Shown one piece after another: positions 9,010-18,973 of a DNA stretch of 18,988 nt. The stretch lies in the NCBI GenBank assembly GCA_034696485.1, contig JAQIWT010000505.1, positions 1 through 18,988 of the forward strand, given 5' to 3'. The stretch's first letter is position 1. The number at the start of each line of letters is the position of its first letter. A program made the position numbers and the translations under genes. This DNA comes from Isohypsibius dastychi. Its lineage: Eukaryota; Tardigrada; Eutardigrada; Parachela; Isohypsibiidae. The notes beneath the pieces were generated by a model. It searched no databases and was not told the origin of the DNA. It saw only the letters and a list, made by a program, of their open reading frames with translations.

Positions 9010-11575
9010 TCACACGGAAGGTGATGCGTCCTCTGTCCACTATATTCCAAAGAAAACGAGTGAGTCTTCTTGTACTTATTTCAAATTTGTTAGGTCTATC
9101 AAGACCCTTCCTTACCCGGAGAATGTTGAGATCGGCATTCTGTCGAATAATATTCATTTCCTGAGATTCCTTTTGAAGATGACGGTTGAGTGTGGCAACG
9201 ACATTAGCCTGCGCCGCATAATCCCCAATCATACCGTAACCAACTAAAAAAACAATGTCTAAAAAAATGAAATCAATGTCCTGATTCAAATTACCTTTGA
9301 GTGAACTGAGACATGTTATCTGGATGGACTGATCCGGAATCTTCTCAGCGAGATCATATGCCGTTTTGGCCACCTTAATCAAATCCTGATATTCCCCCAT
9401 GGCCGTACAGTTTTTAGCCATCAAAGCCAGGGTAATCGCCATCATCTGATTGAGATCCTCATTATTGGTCATCGGCATAATACTCCGAAGTATCGACTTG
9501 AAGTCACTTCCACGACCTTCTATAAAGGTTGTCAAGCTCTGCAATAATGCGGCACCACATCGAAGACTGGCATTCTCCGTGATGAGAGTCTGAGGATTAA
9601 GTTGCATCGAGAGCGCTGACATATCCTGATAGCGAGCCAACTTCAAATAACACAGTGCCAAGTTGAGATTGATTAAAATGAGTGTATCCGGGGAGGCGAT
9701 ATTCCTAAAACAGGCACTGTAGGGTAAGAGGTCCACCAAACAGCTCAGATATGAATTACCTTGCCGCAATTTTCAGTTGCGATTCAGCGACATCACAGTA
9801 ACCAAACTGAAGTGCACATAATCCCAGCAGAAAGTTAACCTGATTTCGTCGTTTTCCTTTTGGACTATCAAATAAAATATAATAAGGATCAGTGTGATTA
9901 GGTGAGGGGTGCAGATCAACTCACCACAAGGCAACAAAGCGATTGACATCTTGCAGAGCTTGAGAATATCTCCCAGTCGTCAACGAGCTTGGGATAATCT
10001 GTTGGTATAATATCAAACGAAGTGTATCCTGAAAAGGACTTTGATGAATGCTATCAACTCCATCCAAATAGGACAGTGTCCGATGAAATGTCCGATCCAG
10101 TTTGTCATGATAGCCAATGATGCCGAAAAACTGCATCGACACTACAAGAAAAACTTACATCTTGACAGAAACCGCCTAAGGTCAAGGTGAACTTACAAAC
10201 ATTGAGAAGGACTGGAACTAGTTCGGGTTTGACGACTGAGAACATTTCCATCTGATTGAGTGCAAGAGTCGTGGCGCCATTTGGAGACTGCAGTTGGACA
10301 ATCGTGTCGGCGCACATTTGTAGATTGCAGATGAGAGGACGGACGGATTTTGCCTGACCACATCTTAGACGGCATAATATCTCAAGAGACAAGGCATAAA
10401 AACGCAGATATTCACGGAGGATCGGCTGAATGTATGATGTCTGAATGTCCAGATTTGCAATGAAAGGTTCGAGGATTCCAATGGCGGACACACATTGGCC
10501 ACTTCGCATTTGAACCTGAAAAGGTATTCCTCGTTTAACAATACAACCGGAAACGAGTTGAGATGAACACTGACATGGATGCCGGTAAGTTGAAAGAGCA
10601 TGTTCAAGTAGGTTGCTTGATGACGGATGGAAAAAGCTTCACCGAGCTGTAGAATCTGTATGGCCACTATGGGGAAGATGAGAACGATGCATCTATTAGG
10701 AGAGTTCCAAATCTGGCTAAACAAGGGATGCCTACCTGAATAATCTTGCCCATGTAGAAACACTTTCTAAAAACAAGAATATAAAACAAGACTGTCATCA
10801 CTTCAAAGGAGAATCGATACTGACGGCGAGATGAAATATAAAATGGCATTGCCAATAGGATAAATGTTGAGATTGCTGAGTTGCAGCATGTAGAATATCT
10901 CGAGCTCGAGCAACGTTATTCTAAAAAAAGAGATTGTTTATCAAAAGATCCAGAATTCTTCAAGTTTTTTTAGCTCGTTAATAGAAGAAATAGAAGAAAT
11001 GTTCCAACCAGCTTGATACGTCAGGCTAGTTGTGAAAACAGAGATGGTTCCACTTCCACCAACCTGGGAAAGATGGAGTTCAGCCAGATTGGCAGCAGCA
11101 TCCAACTTGACATCTTCCATGATACTACCCCCGTTGGCCTAATACAGAAATCACCTTGTAACAACTCAGAACTCTCCACTTATGCATCCACATACCGTTC
11201 GACACATTTCAATCTGCATCAAGAAAAAAAATACTGTCACAAATAAACTGCAAAGAAACAAGATGATCAACTTACGCTCTTGTCCAGAAACTGCTGAGCC
11301 AGATCCACGTTGTCGCTCTCCGTCAACAGAAGCTTCCCAATTTCACAATATATCCTCGCAGATATTGTATATGGTATATGAAGTCCCAAGATGGCCATCA
11401 AGCATTTATATGCTTCCTCAGCTTTCCCTTGACTTCGCAAACTCTCCGCCAACCCAATCAATCCCAGATAAGTCTCGTACTGTTCAGTGCTGCTCCACTG
11501 CTCCCCCAAATCAATGGGGGCGTAAGAATTGAGGTTCGGATAGCCTGCATCCGCGGCCAGACAGTGGCCATCCAT
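9010..11575 (-). CDS. MAU2: MAU2/Scc4 cohesin-loader subunit, twelve exons
   Basis: MAU2 (Scc4) is the TPR-superhelix partner of NIPBL/Scc2; together they load cohesin onto chromatin. Exons: 11276-11575, 11196-11213, 11064-11138, 10825-10920, 10736-10766, 10575-10666, 10197-10515, 9925-10141, 9760-9864, 9295-9704, 9116-9243, 9010-9039, totalling 1821 nt (606 aa; human about 613). Every junction is GT-AG in matching phase. Alignable segments from memory of the human protein: LGLIGLAESLRSQGKAEEA near the N-terminus; EDVKLDAAANLAEL; QSQHLSYWQCHFIFHLA; CGQAKSVRPLICNLQMCADTI; NEDLNQMMAITLALMAKN; DLAEKIPDQSIQITCLSSLK; and the C-terminal WTEDASPSV, matching human WTDGPPPV. The start is the only in-frame ATG before the conserved N-terminus. 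Exon 2 is 18 nt (IEMCRT) and exon 12 only 30 nt. Intron 10 (51 nt) is frame-preserving and stop-free. The gene is head-to-head with the LARP1-like gene. Confidence 0.95.
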
Positions 11576-12025
11576 TTTAGTTGAACAAAACTTGCGTTGT
11601 TGTATATGAATCTTTTTCGATCTCGTTTGTTTTGGTCTCGTTCAGGAGGCCTAGAGGGACGGGCCAGGCGCTACGTTACGATTTGTCGTAAACCGGTGAC
11701 GCATCCGGCCTCATTTGAAGAGGTCAGACAGAAGCAGCCACGTTGTGTGATTACGCAAACGCCACGTGCCGTCTACAAAATCCGTATGCGTAACATATGC
11801 AATTTTCTTCCGTCGATTTTATGCGTTTTACCAAATTCTCATTCTGATTTTGTTCCTCCTTTACACTTCCTCCTGACTAATTTGATGTGTGAATACTTGC
11901 TTCAGAAGACAACTTGAACTCTGTTACAAAATCTTGCGTTGTTTCTCGTGCGGAAAGAAAAGGAAGAGTGAAGTTGGAAGAGACCGGCTGAAAAGAGCCT
12001 CGTTGTTTTGGTGGAAAGGAAAGGA
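11576..12025. promoter_or_regulatory. Divergent 5' region shared by MAU2 (-) and LARP1-like (+)
   Basis: The start codons of MAU2 and the LARP1-like gene face away from each other across 450 bp. This must hold both 5' UTRs and the core promoters unless there are undetected upstream non-coding exons. CG dinucleotides look more frequent between about 11620 and 11800 than in the flanking intergenic DNA, and a CACGTG E-box lies near 11763. I see no clear TATA box. A bidirectional housekeeping promoter is an inference from spacing. Open frames here lack recognisable sequence. Confidence 0.5.
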
Positions 12026-14850
12026 ATGGCAGCCATTAATCGAACTCATTCCACCCAGTTCTTGGACGACATGATACGAAAGAAGGATCGGATCAATTTT
12101 ACTGTGGCATTTCAGGATCGCCGTCAATGGCCTGCCTTGGGACAGTCTACTGAATCGGAACAGGTTAGAGAACTTATTCGGGTCCCTGATTTCATAATCT
12201 GCGATTCTGCGCATTTCCCACGACTTCATCAGTGAAAGTTGGTAGCCTGGGCATTTCAAAATTTCTGTCGCTTTTCTGTGGGGACTGGGGCAGCATTACG
12301 CGATTTCGACGTTTGTTCGTTTTGATTTCTGCTAAGAAAAAATTATTTGTGGTTTGAATGTTATGCAAACTGAGATTTTAGAAAGAGTGTGCACTGCAGG
12401 TTTTGTCAGAGAAAGAGTGCAAGCTGAGCGCGAAATCTAGATGGAAGAGCCGGAAGTGGCTCTGATTGCGAAATCAGGTGTATGGGGCCTATTCTCTGTT
12501 TTGCTTCGATCTCTGGGTGCACGATTGGTACAGGGAAGCTATGAGCATCGTAGGCCTAGTTTGCATCTAGTTTTCGTACATTCCGCCAGCGCTTTCGTTC
12601 CCCAATTTGTAAACAGAGTATATCGGTGAACGAAAACATAGTTTCATTTTATGATAGATTGTCGGAATCTATCCAGGAATTTTAAAGAAATGACTTGTCA
12701 GCTTGAAAATCAAAACCCTTAAAAATCTCTGCTCCAGGGTCCATCTAAATAAATGGTTAGGTACTTGTTTTCTGACATGGCCTATGGTCAGCGATGTGAC
12801 TCATATTTTGATTGCAATTTCACAGAAGAAGCTGGCTGGTGGAAAATTGGACGGCACTTGCCCGAAACCGCGTTTACAATCAGTTTCATCATCGTCTACC
12901 TCAACTTCCACATCCATCTCAGCAGACGGCCAGAGCAACAAAAGCACTACAACTGACTCAGACAAAACCTCAAGTGGTCAGAATGCACCGGATGTTGACA
13001 AGCCCAACTCACCAGAAAACATGAGGAAGAAAAGTAAGGTGGTTGTTGATAATCGTTTTGCATATTACTTGTTTACTAAGCGGTGTTTTAATGGCACGTA
13101 GATGGGAAGACAAAGTGGATTCCTCTGGACTTGCCGCCTCAAGGACATGGAATATCGCTACAGGAGAAATTGCGGATGAAACGTCGCCAGGAGATGGGCT
13201 TGCCACCATCTGACAGATTCCGTCATTATGCTTATACTTCCGGTCCAAGAAGCAGCTTTTATCCCCATCAGATGAACGATCAGCATGCTGAATCAGAGAC
13301 ATATTGTCAGTACGGTAACGGACCTCAGCAGCAACAGCAACAGCAGCGATATGAAAGGCGATCGGATGTCAATAGTTCATACATTCATCGCAGACCTACT
13401 CCACAGCATCATTCTCTTTTGAAGCCCAGGCATGTTACCTTCTCCAAGAAGATGTATGGACTACGAAATAAGAACATCATGTATGATTCGGGTGAGTGTT
13501 TCTTCAACTTCCGGCGCTTTGTTAGTCGGTGACCTTTGATCAAATTTCGGCGATCCGCTGTGTTGCGTAAGCGCAGCAGACTGTTTTTTCTCGTTGTTTT
13601 TTTGTTTGAATTAATTGGGAACTTGAAAGAATTGTGCTGTCGGGCAAAGTCTAATTGGCATGTAGGGGAGTTTTGGTTTGATTAATGGACTTGGATTTAA
13701 ATATCGCGTAAAGAAGGAGATTTTAAAGCGTTTTTTTGTGCTGATTGCAGATTATACCGGACGAGAATGTGATCAGCGTTCAGATGGTACAGCTGAAGAT
13801 GGCTTAAATGCCCAGGGCTATTGGGAGGATGGATATTATTATGCTGGAGATGGAAATGAGACGCCGATTGATATGACGGAGGATTATCTTTATTACGGCG
13901 GTGGAGTCATGGATGGATATCCTTCTTCCGCTACTGTCGCTTACCCCGAGGATCATGAAGGTTACGGATTTTATTCAGGAATTGGTCAGGGAGCGTCATC
14001 AGGATTCATGGTAGATGGTGGGGAGAATGGATATGTGGATAATTCTGATGCTGTCTTGAAGGAGATGGTCAAGTTGCAAATGTATGTCCATCATTTTACT
14101 TCTCGTTCTGGACTCTTTTTTTTAACGTATCATGTTTGTTCTAGCGAATATTACTTCAGCACGGAGAATTTGCAGAAGGATTTTTTCCTCCGACGAAGCA
14201 TGTCGAAAGATGGATGGGTCATGTTGAATCTTTTAGCCAGCTTTCAGCGAGTTCAATCGCTTACGCAAGACTTTCACTTTCTCTGCGAGGTATGAGTGAA
14301 TTCTTGGAAAGAGCTCTCGAGGAAATCTGACCATAGTGGTTAAGATCTTTATATGGCTAAATGAAAAACTTTGATCATAACATCCGTCAAATTGGGCGGG
14401 ATTTTGTTGGATCTCTCGCACGTTCTATTTTTCAAGAATGTTTGAAGAATTTTTGGATGTAAGAGTGTTTTTCCTTGATTACAGGCTGTAGCTGAGAGCG
14501 ACAAGGTTGAAATGTTGGACAACTTTATGGTGCGATCACGAGATCATCCGGAAGTGTGGCCATTGCTTGATTTGGATAATCGGCATTACGGAGATTTGTA
14601 TGGAGAGTCAGCATCGGAATCTGAAGGGTTATACAATGACGATTTGTCGGGATATCAACTGTATGAAGGGCAGATTGAGAAGAAGGATGGTCAGCATATT
14701 TGGGATGAGGGTGAATCGGGGCAATATGATGGAGATTATACTTGGGATGAAGAGGAGGAAGATGAGATGGATGATGTTTCCGAGTTGGATACGAGCTTTC
14801 AGTCCAAGTTTAACGAGGATATGGGACGTTTGAGTTTGGAGGTGATGTAA
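12026..14850 (+). CDS. LARP1: LARP1-family La-motif RNA-binding protein lacking DM15, six exons
   Basis: LARP1 proteins bind mRNA and control translation and stability of TOP mRNAs downstream of TORC1. Exons: 12026-12163, 12826-13033, 13102-13491, 13751-14081, 14145-14289, 14485-14850, totalling 1578 nt (525 aa) in consistent phase. Residues about 33-46 carry the RRQWPALG motif. Exon 2 is Ser/Thr-rich. [10 protein letters not shown] near 117 matches the KHKWVPLHL element upstream of the LARP1 La motif. A Gln run (Q7) and a Tyr/Gly-rich acidic segment follow. The La motif runs from about 346 to 420: [47 protein letters not shown] and VWPLLD, close to human LLKEYIKRQIEYYFSVENL and FQRVQALT. The last exon is acidic ([11 protein letters not shown]) and ends [11 protein letters not shown]. 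The C-terminal DM15 cap-binding region of canonical LARP1 is absent, and none is visible in the next 4 kb. The start is the first in-frame ATG. Family assignment is secure; a short paralogue (LARP1B-like) is possible. Confidence 0.92.
12164..12825 (+). other. Long first intron of the LARP1-like gene
   Basis: This 662-nt intron starts GTTAGAG after a phase-0 CAG codon and ends ATTTCACAG. It is the longest intron of the gene. A 62-codon open frame beginning at 12441 has no recognisable features. The donor GTTAGA is weaker than most here, so alternative first-exon use is possible. Confidence 0.65.
13326..13347 (+). repeat. CAG/CAA repeat encoding polyglutamine
   Basis: Mixed CAG and CAA codons give seven consecutive glutamines in exon 3 of the LARP1-like gene, within a predicted disordered stretch upstream of the La motif. 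Confidence 0.8.
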
Positions 14851-15860
14851 AGAAAAGACGAGTGTCTCTTCCGGTTCGGTTCCAGTTCGGATGGAATATG
14901 CCTGCCTGCCTCATGATGGATGAAGTTGGATGTTGGTTGATGTTACACACTTTCTTTCTTCCCACTTGTTGATAATTGTCAAAATGTTTAGATTTTTGAT
15001 AATTTTGTACTTTTACATGGTGTTAGCCTGTAGTGGAATGGAAGGTGGATTTGGCTTTGACTCAGACTCAGCTTGTCCCTGTGTAATTTATCCGCGGTTA
15101 GACTGCTTTTTCGAATGTTACGCTTTCATTTTCATTCACTTTGTTTATTAACTCATGCACTTATCCTTTCTACGCCCTACTTACTCGCTGATATAACGCA
15201 ATGCATTTTCATGAAAAATCTTCATTGTTCGGCATCAACGATATCTTCTACTGTTTTCCCTCCATATCATATGTTTGGTTGGTTTTATCTAAAAGATTTC
15301 CTCTTTTGCTCATTAGTCTTGATCGAGTTGTTATTTTTTTTTCTGGGATAAAATGGTGATTGTACTCGCAGTGGGTCTTGCTCTCCACCGGCGCTTCTTG
15401 AAGGAGCAGCACACGTTAATCAGATCGCTGCATGCTCTTCTTCAAATCGAACTGGACCATTCAAATTCAGGCAGCTGATTTGGCTGAAGTGGTAGAAATG
15501 CAACACATCAAATAAGCTTCTAAGAATTCCGGCCCGAGAAAAGTCACTATTCCGACTTATGCGTGCTCTCTCACGAGCTGAGGTGACACAAAAACCAAGA
15601 TTCATTCGCGTTTGATGCGAGGAAATTATGAATGGAATCGAATGGGACGGTGAAGTTTCTCCGAGTCAGTAAAATATGGCAGGACATTCTATTCGGAAGG
15701 AGAATAAGATAAAATCAAGTCTTGAGCAATTCCAACCGGAACTTTTGCCGTCTCGCGCTAAGGATCTACAAAACTTCAGAACATATCCAGAAAGAACAAA
15801 TAAAGGAAAAGAAATTCGATGAAAGATAGGTTAAACCAGTTCAATCAAAATATGAACATG
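14851..15860. other. Intergenic 3' region between LARP1-like (+) and ankyrin-like (-) genes
   Basis: Both neighbouring genes converge here. I searched the plus-strand frames for further LARP1 exons (DM15 repeats typically show patterns such as FRFYSYGLEKKF) and saw none. The T-rich stretch from about 15140 to 15350 resembles a 3' UTR. The only plus-strand AATAAA I noticed, at 15799, is nearly 950 nt after the LARP1-like stop. A 61-codon minus-strand frame at 15420-15605 has no recognisable features. Confidence 0.45.
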
Positions 15861-17746
15861 TCACAGAAACAGAGGATTCATAATATCCGAAGATTCGTAC
15901 ATTTCAAATGTCTGACCGTCAGCAAGAGTCACTGTCTTTGTCAACGTCTCATACTTAGGGATATCCACAACATCTTTCCGCAAGTCCTCCATCAAACTCA
16001 TGTCGCACAATACTGGGGGAATCATACTTCGAACCTTTGGATGAATGATCAGACGTGGTTTAACTGGAATATCTCGCAAAACCGGCATAGAATCCGGAAA
16101 TCTTTCCGTCTTATCCGGAACCAGCCAGCTTTTCCGAATCGCAGCAATCGAGATGTTTTTCAAGCTTGGAAACTTTCTTCCAGAGCCACTCACTTCGCTC
16201 AATGTCAGCAAAAACGAATGCGGACAAAAACATTCTGACCGATGAATCATCTCCTCCAGCAAACCGGCGACCTTATATTCGTATTTTGTATTCGCGGCCC
16301 AGTTGAACTCTGCTTTGTCCTCCTTCTTCAGATCGGGGAATTCCAGGTTGATTCCACGTGAAAGACATAAATAAACGGCACCGAAAACATAGGTGACTAA
16401 GCCATGGCTAAGAGCGAATGTGAAGGCTTCCGGTGGCGGAGCAATGTGACCTTTTCCCAGAAAAAAATCCCATTCAGTTTCAAAGGCGGTCATATCATCC
16501 AGAATTACCCATTCAAGGTTCAGATAATCACTGCAAGAAAAAAGTCTGAAGTGTTCAAATGAAACCATACATCTTTCAAAACAGAACCGGATTTCCGGTC
16601 GACTCTGAACAGCTTTTTTTCAAACATGAATACAAACCACTAGACGGAACTTGCCGCCAAGTCGAACAGTGGGGAATTAAACCCTCTCAGTGTGTAAGAC
16701 GTAACAAAAAAGTTATGAAATGAATGAATAAGTACAAATAACGCAAATAAACAAATCCGTATTTTTTTCGGCAGCCTAAGATTCAGAGTAGTTTCTTGGC
16801 AGAAAACACAATCCGAAAACTTCCTACGGTTTACAAAGGCTGGAAAAAACCGCAGTTTCTCGACGAAAAAAGCAATTCAATCAAAGATCGCGATTCGGAA
16901 GGTTGAGCAATATTTTATGGTTTACCGAATAATTGTCATTCGTTCCAATCAACTTGCGATATTTTCTCATTAAGAAAACACAGACTTACACAATTGGCCA
17001 CTGGAGAACAGTCGTCGGTACTTCCGGTGTGAATCCAAACGACGGCGTCATCTTCTTCAAATCCACCGTCGTTTTCCCTTCGAAGATCAAATCAAGATTC
17101 TGACCAATTCTTTCCATAGTGATGCATTGCTCGCAATCAAAATGAAGATCCAGTGGAAAAACCCACTCACTGGGCATGATGGCGCCATTATCAACCAACA
17201 ATCGCACAAGCGCGATGTTGTCGTTCCGAATCGCCAATGCAAAACACATCCCCAAATCATATTCCACTAATTTTGACAGAATATGATTTTCTTTGATGAG
17301 AAACTCCATATCGTCCAATCCGGTCTCGTTTTTCCGGTCGCACATCTCCGTAAAATACACTTCATCGCCATCGTTCTCGGAATCGCAATCCCGCCGCCAC
17401 ATTGATGAGATATCAGCTCCGCTTTGAAGTAGTGTTTTCAGAACGAGAAGATGGATCTGTGAGATAGGTTTGTACTCCCAATCGTACCCTCGACCGTAAT
17501 CAATCGAAGCGCGAACAAATAGACGATCCAGCTGTTGTTTAGGCAAATCCAACAATCCAAGTTTTATGGTGTCGTTCATGTTCTGAGATTCCAGATGGTT
17601 TGTGATTTCTCGCAAAGTTGCAAGATCTGCGGATTCCGTCTCCTAAATAATACAATATTCATACCTCAAGAAAAATCGGGAAAATCCAGAGTTTCCAGAC
17701 CAATGATGGCTTGCTTGCTTACCATGTCAAATTTCACTTTCGCCAT
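15861..17746 (-). CDS. Uncharacterised protein with ankyrin-like helical repeats, five exons (model)
   Basis: I do not recognise this gene. Preferred exons: 17723-17746 (MAKVKFDM), 16990-17642, 16240-16530, 16122-16192 and 15861-16063, totalling 1242 nt (413 aa), with phases agreeing at each junction. The two helix-turn-helix segments HLLVLKTLLQSGADIS and CFALAIRNDNIALVRLLVDNG look like ankyrin repeats; a third, weaker one (FGAVYLCLSRGINLEF) follows the 459-nt intron. The C-terminal part is charged and matches nothing I know. An alternative skips the last two introns (16193-16239, 47 nt; 16064-16121, 58 nt): both together are 105 nt, so the frame stays open to the same stop and would give 448 aa. 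I favour splicing because the alternate exon (EWLWKKVSKLEKHLDCC) looks more protein-like and the first of these introns has a CTGAC branch-like motif. It runs convergent to the LARP1-like gene. Function unknown; an adaptor or scaffold role is only a guess from the repeats. Confidence 0.6.
16531..16989 (-). other. 459-nt intron in the ankyrin-like gene
   Basis: The donor GTAAGTC follows a phase-2 codon (GT|) and the acceptor TTTCTTGCAG supplies the missing base, giving Val at the junction (WPIV|DYL). No further exon is visible inside; the interior is AT-rich and stop-dense in all minus frames. Confidence 0.6.
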
Positions 17747-17915
17747 TCCCAGCAAGGATATCTATTGGATCAATGAAGAACGGTCCTGGGTCAGTATTTG
17801 TGATCCCCGATCAAAAAATTGCAGGAACGCACATGAATGAGACCAGAGAAGAGATGTCCAGTACAGTAGCACTGCGCTCGGTCAGGCCACTGGCGTACAA
17901 AACCCTTACTTTGTG

Positions 17916-17950
17916 CCCCTCCCCCTTTATCCTTGTGGGGGGGAGGGGGG
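17916..17950. repeat. C-run/G-run inverted repeat
   Basis: CCCCTCCCCC at 17916-17925 is the exact reverse complement of GGGGGAGGGG at 17939-17948, with an intervening TTTATCCTTGT-type loop. It can form a hairpin, or a G-quadruplex on the G-rich strand. Confidence 0.7.
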
Positions 17951-18011
17951 CTAGCAGCGTTCATCGAGTAAAAGATCTCAAAAACTCTGCCTCTGTCGAA
18001 TTTCAATTTTT

Positions 18012-18044
18012 GTCCCCCACCCCCAAGGGGGATGGGGGGGGGAC
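18012..18044. repeat. Second C-run/G-run hairpin
   Basis: GTCCCCC at 18012-18018 pairs with GGGGGAC at 18038-18044, and CCCCC at 18020-18024 pairs with GGGGG at 18027-18031 across a two-base AA loop. An 11-bp direct repeat TACAAAACCCT at 17896 and 18046 flanks this hairpin and the one at 17916. Confidence 0.65.
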
Positions 18045-18121
18045 CTACAAAACCCTCGAATTTTCCTGACCAATTAGTCTCTTTTTTTTAAATATTATTT
18101 ACAGTGTAGAAATATCTTTTC

Positions 18122-18174
18122 GGGTCAACGGAGCCACATTTTCACAGTGCGGGGTCAACGGAGCCACATTTTCA
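18122..18174. repeat. Direct repeat pair, 23 bp, period 30
   Basis: GGGTCAACGGAGCCACATTT followed by TCA occurs identically at 18122-18144 and 18152-18174. Only two copies are present. Confidence 0.85.
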
Positions 18175-18222
18175 AAAGTTTCGCCCACCCACTCCCCCAC
18201 CCATTCGCCCACTCACTCACCC

Positions 18223-18255
18223 ACTTCCGGTCATGACATCACTTCCGGTCACGAC
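18223..18255. repeat. ACTTCCGGTCA(T/C)GAC direct repeat pair
   Basis: A 15-bp unit occurs at 18223-18237 and 18241-18255 with one difference, following a CCCAC-type low-complexity tract (18181-18222). ACTTCCGG also matches the core of ETS-type promoter elements (CCGGAAGT on the other strand), so this could be regulatory; that is speculative. Confidence 0.65.
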
Positions 18256-18571
18256 TTTTTGGTTTTTTTTAAAAAAAAATTTTTCAAAAGTTTTTCTTTT
18301 AAAAATTTTTTTTTTATCTTTCAACCTTTCCTGAGAGGGGGGGGGGACAGTATGCCAGGCCGCCTCAGCGAGCCGGGCATGCGCGCAAGCGCGGCCAAAG
18401 CCGCTTTTTGCGAGGAATATTTATTCCGCAATAGATACAAAAAAGGCCGCAATAAAGACACTGGCTACAATACCAGCTTACAAAGATTTCCATTTTCAAT
18501 TATGTAGCCCACTTGTAAATCCTCGCTCCGAAAAAGTCTTTGATAAGTCTTTGTCTGCCCTCTCTCATAAT

Positions 18572-18600
18572 GTGATGTCACAGCGGTGGTGATGTCACAG
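18572..18600. repeat. GTGATGTCACAG direct repeat pair
   Basis: A 12-bp unit occurs at 18572-18583 and 18589-18600. Each copy contains TGATGTCA, one base from a CRE-like octamer. Either a repeat remnant or a paired binding site is possible. Confidence 0.65.
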
Positions 18601-18935
18601 CTGGAAGCGACAAAATACAACCGGGAATTATAAAAACAACCAGAAATGACGAAGACGGGAGCTTGGGAACATTATGATTTGCATGGCAAATTATAAAAAG
18701 CCCTCGAGTGCTTTTCAACGTGTATTATGGGAATCCCCCCTAGTCCAGAATATTAGGGACTCACCCTCCACTCCCCTTTTGGACACGCCTCAGCTCTCCC
18801 ATATTTTTTGTCCCATGTCACTATATTCGGTAAGCCCCTCCGTTAATGCAAAGGTCAACTCCCTGGAATATTCCCGAGGTAGCCCCGCCTCCGTCATCCG
18901 TCTCAGGACAGGTTATAGATGTTAATCACAATTTC

Positions 18936-18973
18936 ACCACATCACGCGTGTGATGGAATGTGTGTGATGTGGT
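18936..18973. repeat. Inverted repeat with inner hairpin near the right edge
   Basis: ACCACATCAC at 18936-18945 is the reverse complement of GTGATGTGGT at 18964-18973. A competing inner stem pairs CATCAC (18940-18945) with GTGATG (18950-18955) across a GCGT loop. Confidence 0.7.

Noticed and set aside
10142-10196. Second GTAAGT near 10157 as the MAU2 intron 7 donor
   Set aside because: It would leave an intron under 20 nt; the GTAAGT at 10196 gives a normal 55-nt intron and restores the conserved reading frame.
11597-12074. Plus-strand frames just upstream of the LARP1-like start
   Set aside because: They lie in the divergent 5' region, lack an in-frame link to the LARP1 reading frame, and have no recognisable sequence.
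15436-15460. GTTCGATTT on the minus strand as a possible tRNA B box
   Set aside because: No pairing acceptor, anticodon or T arms could be built around it and no A box is present.
16111-16233. Frameshifted pseudogene interpretation of the ankyrin-like gene
   Set aside because: Two phase-compatible short introns explain the frame switch without any sequence damage, and the unspliced frame is intact too.
18122-18255. Regularly spaced direct repeats as a CRISPR-like array
   Set aside because: Only two copies of each unit, spacers of 3-7 bp, and the window is clearly eukaryotic.
18259-18507. 82-codon plus-strand frame
   Set aside because: It begins in a T/A homopolymer and runs through a G run; no domain is seen and there is no evidence of splicing.
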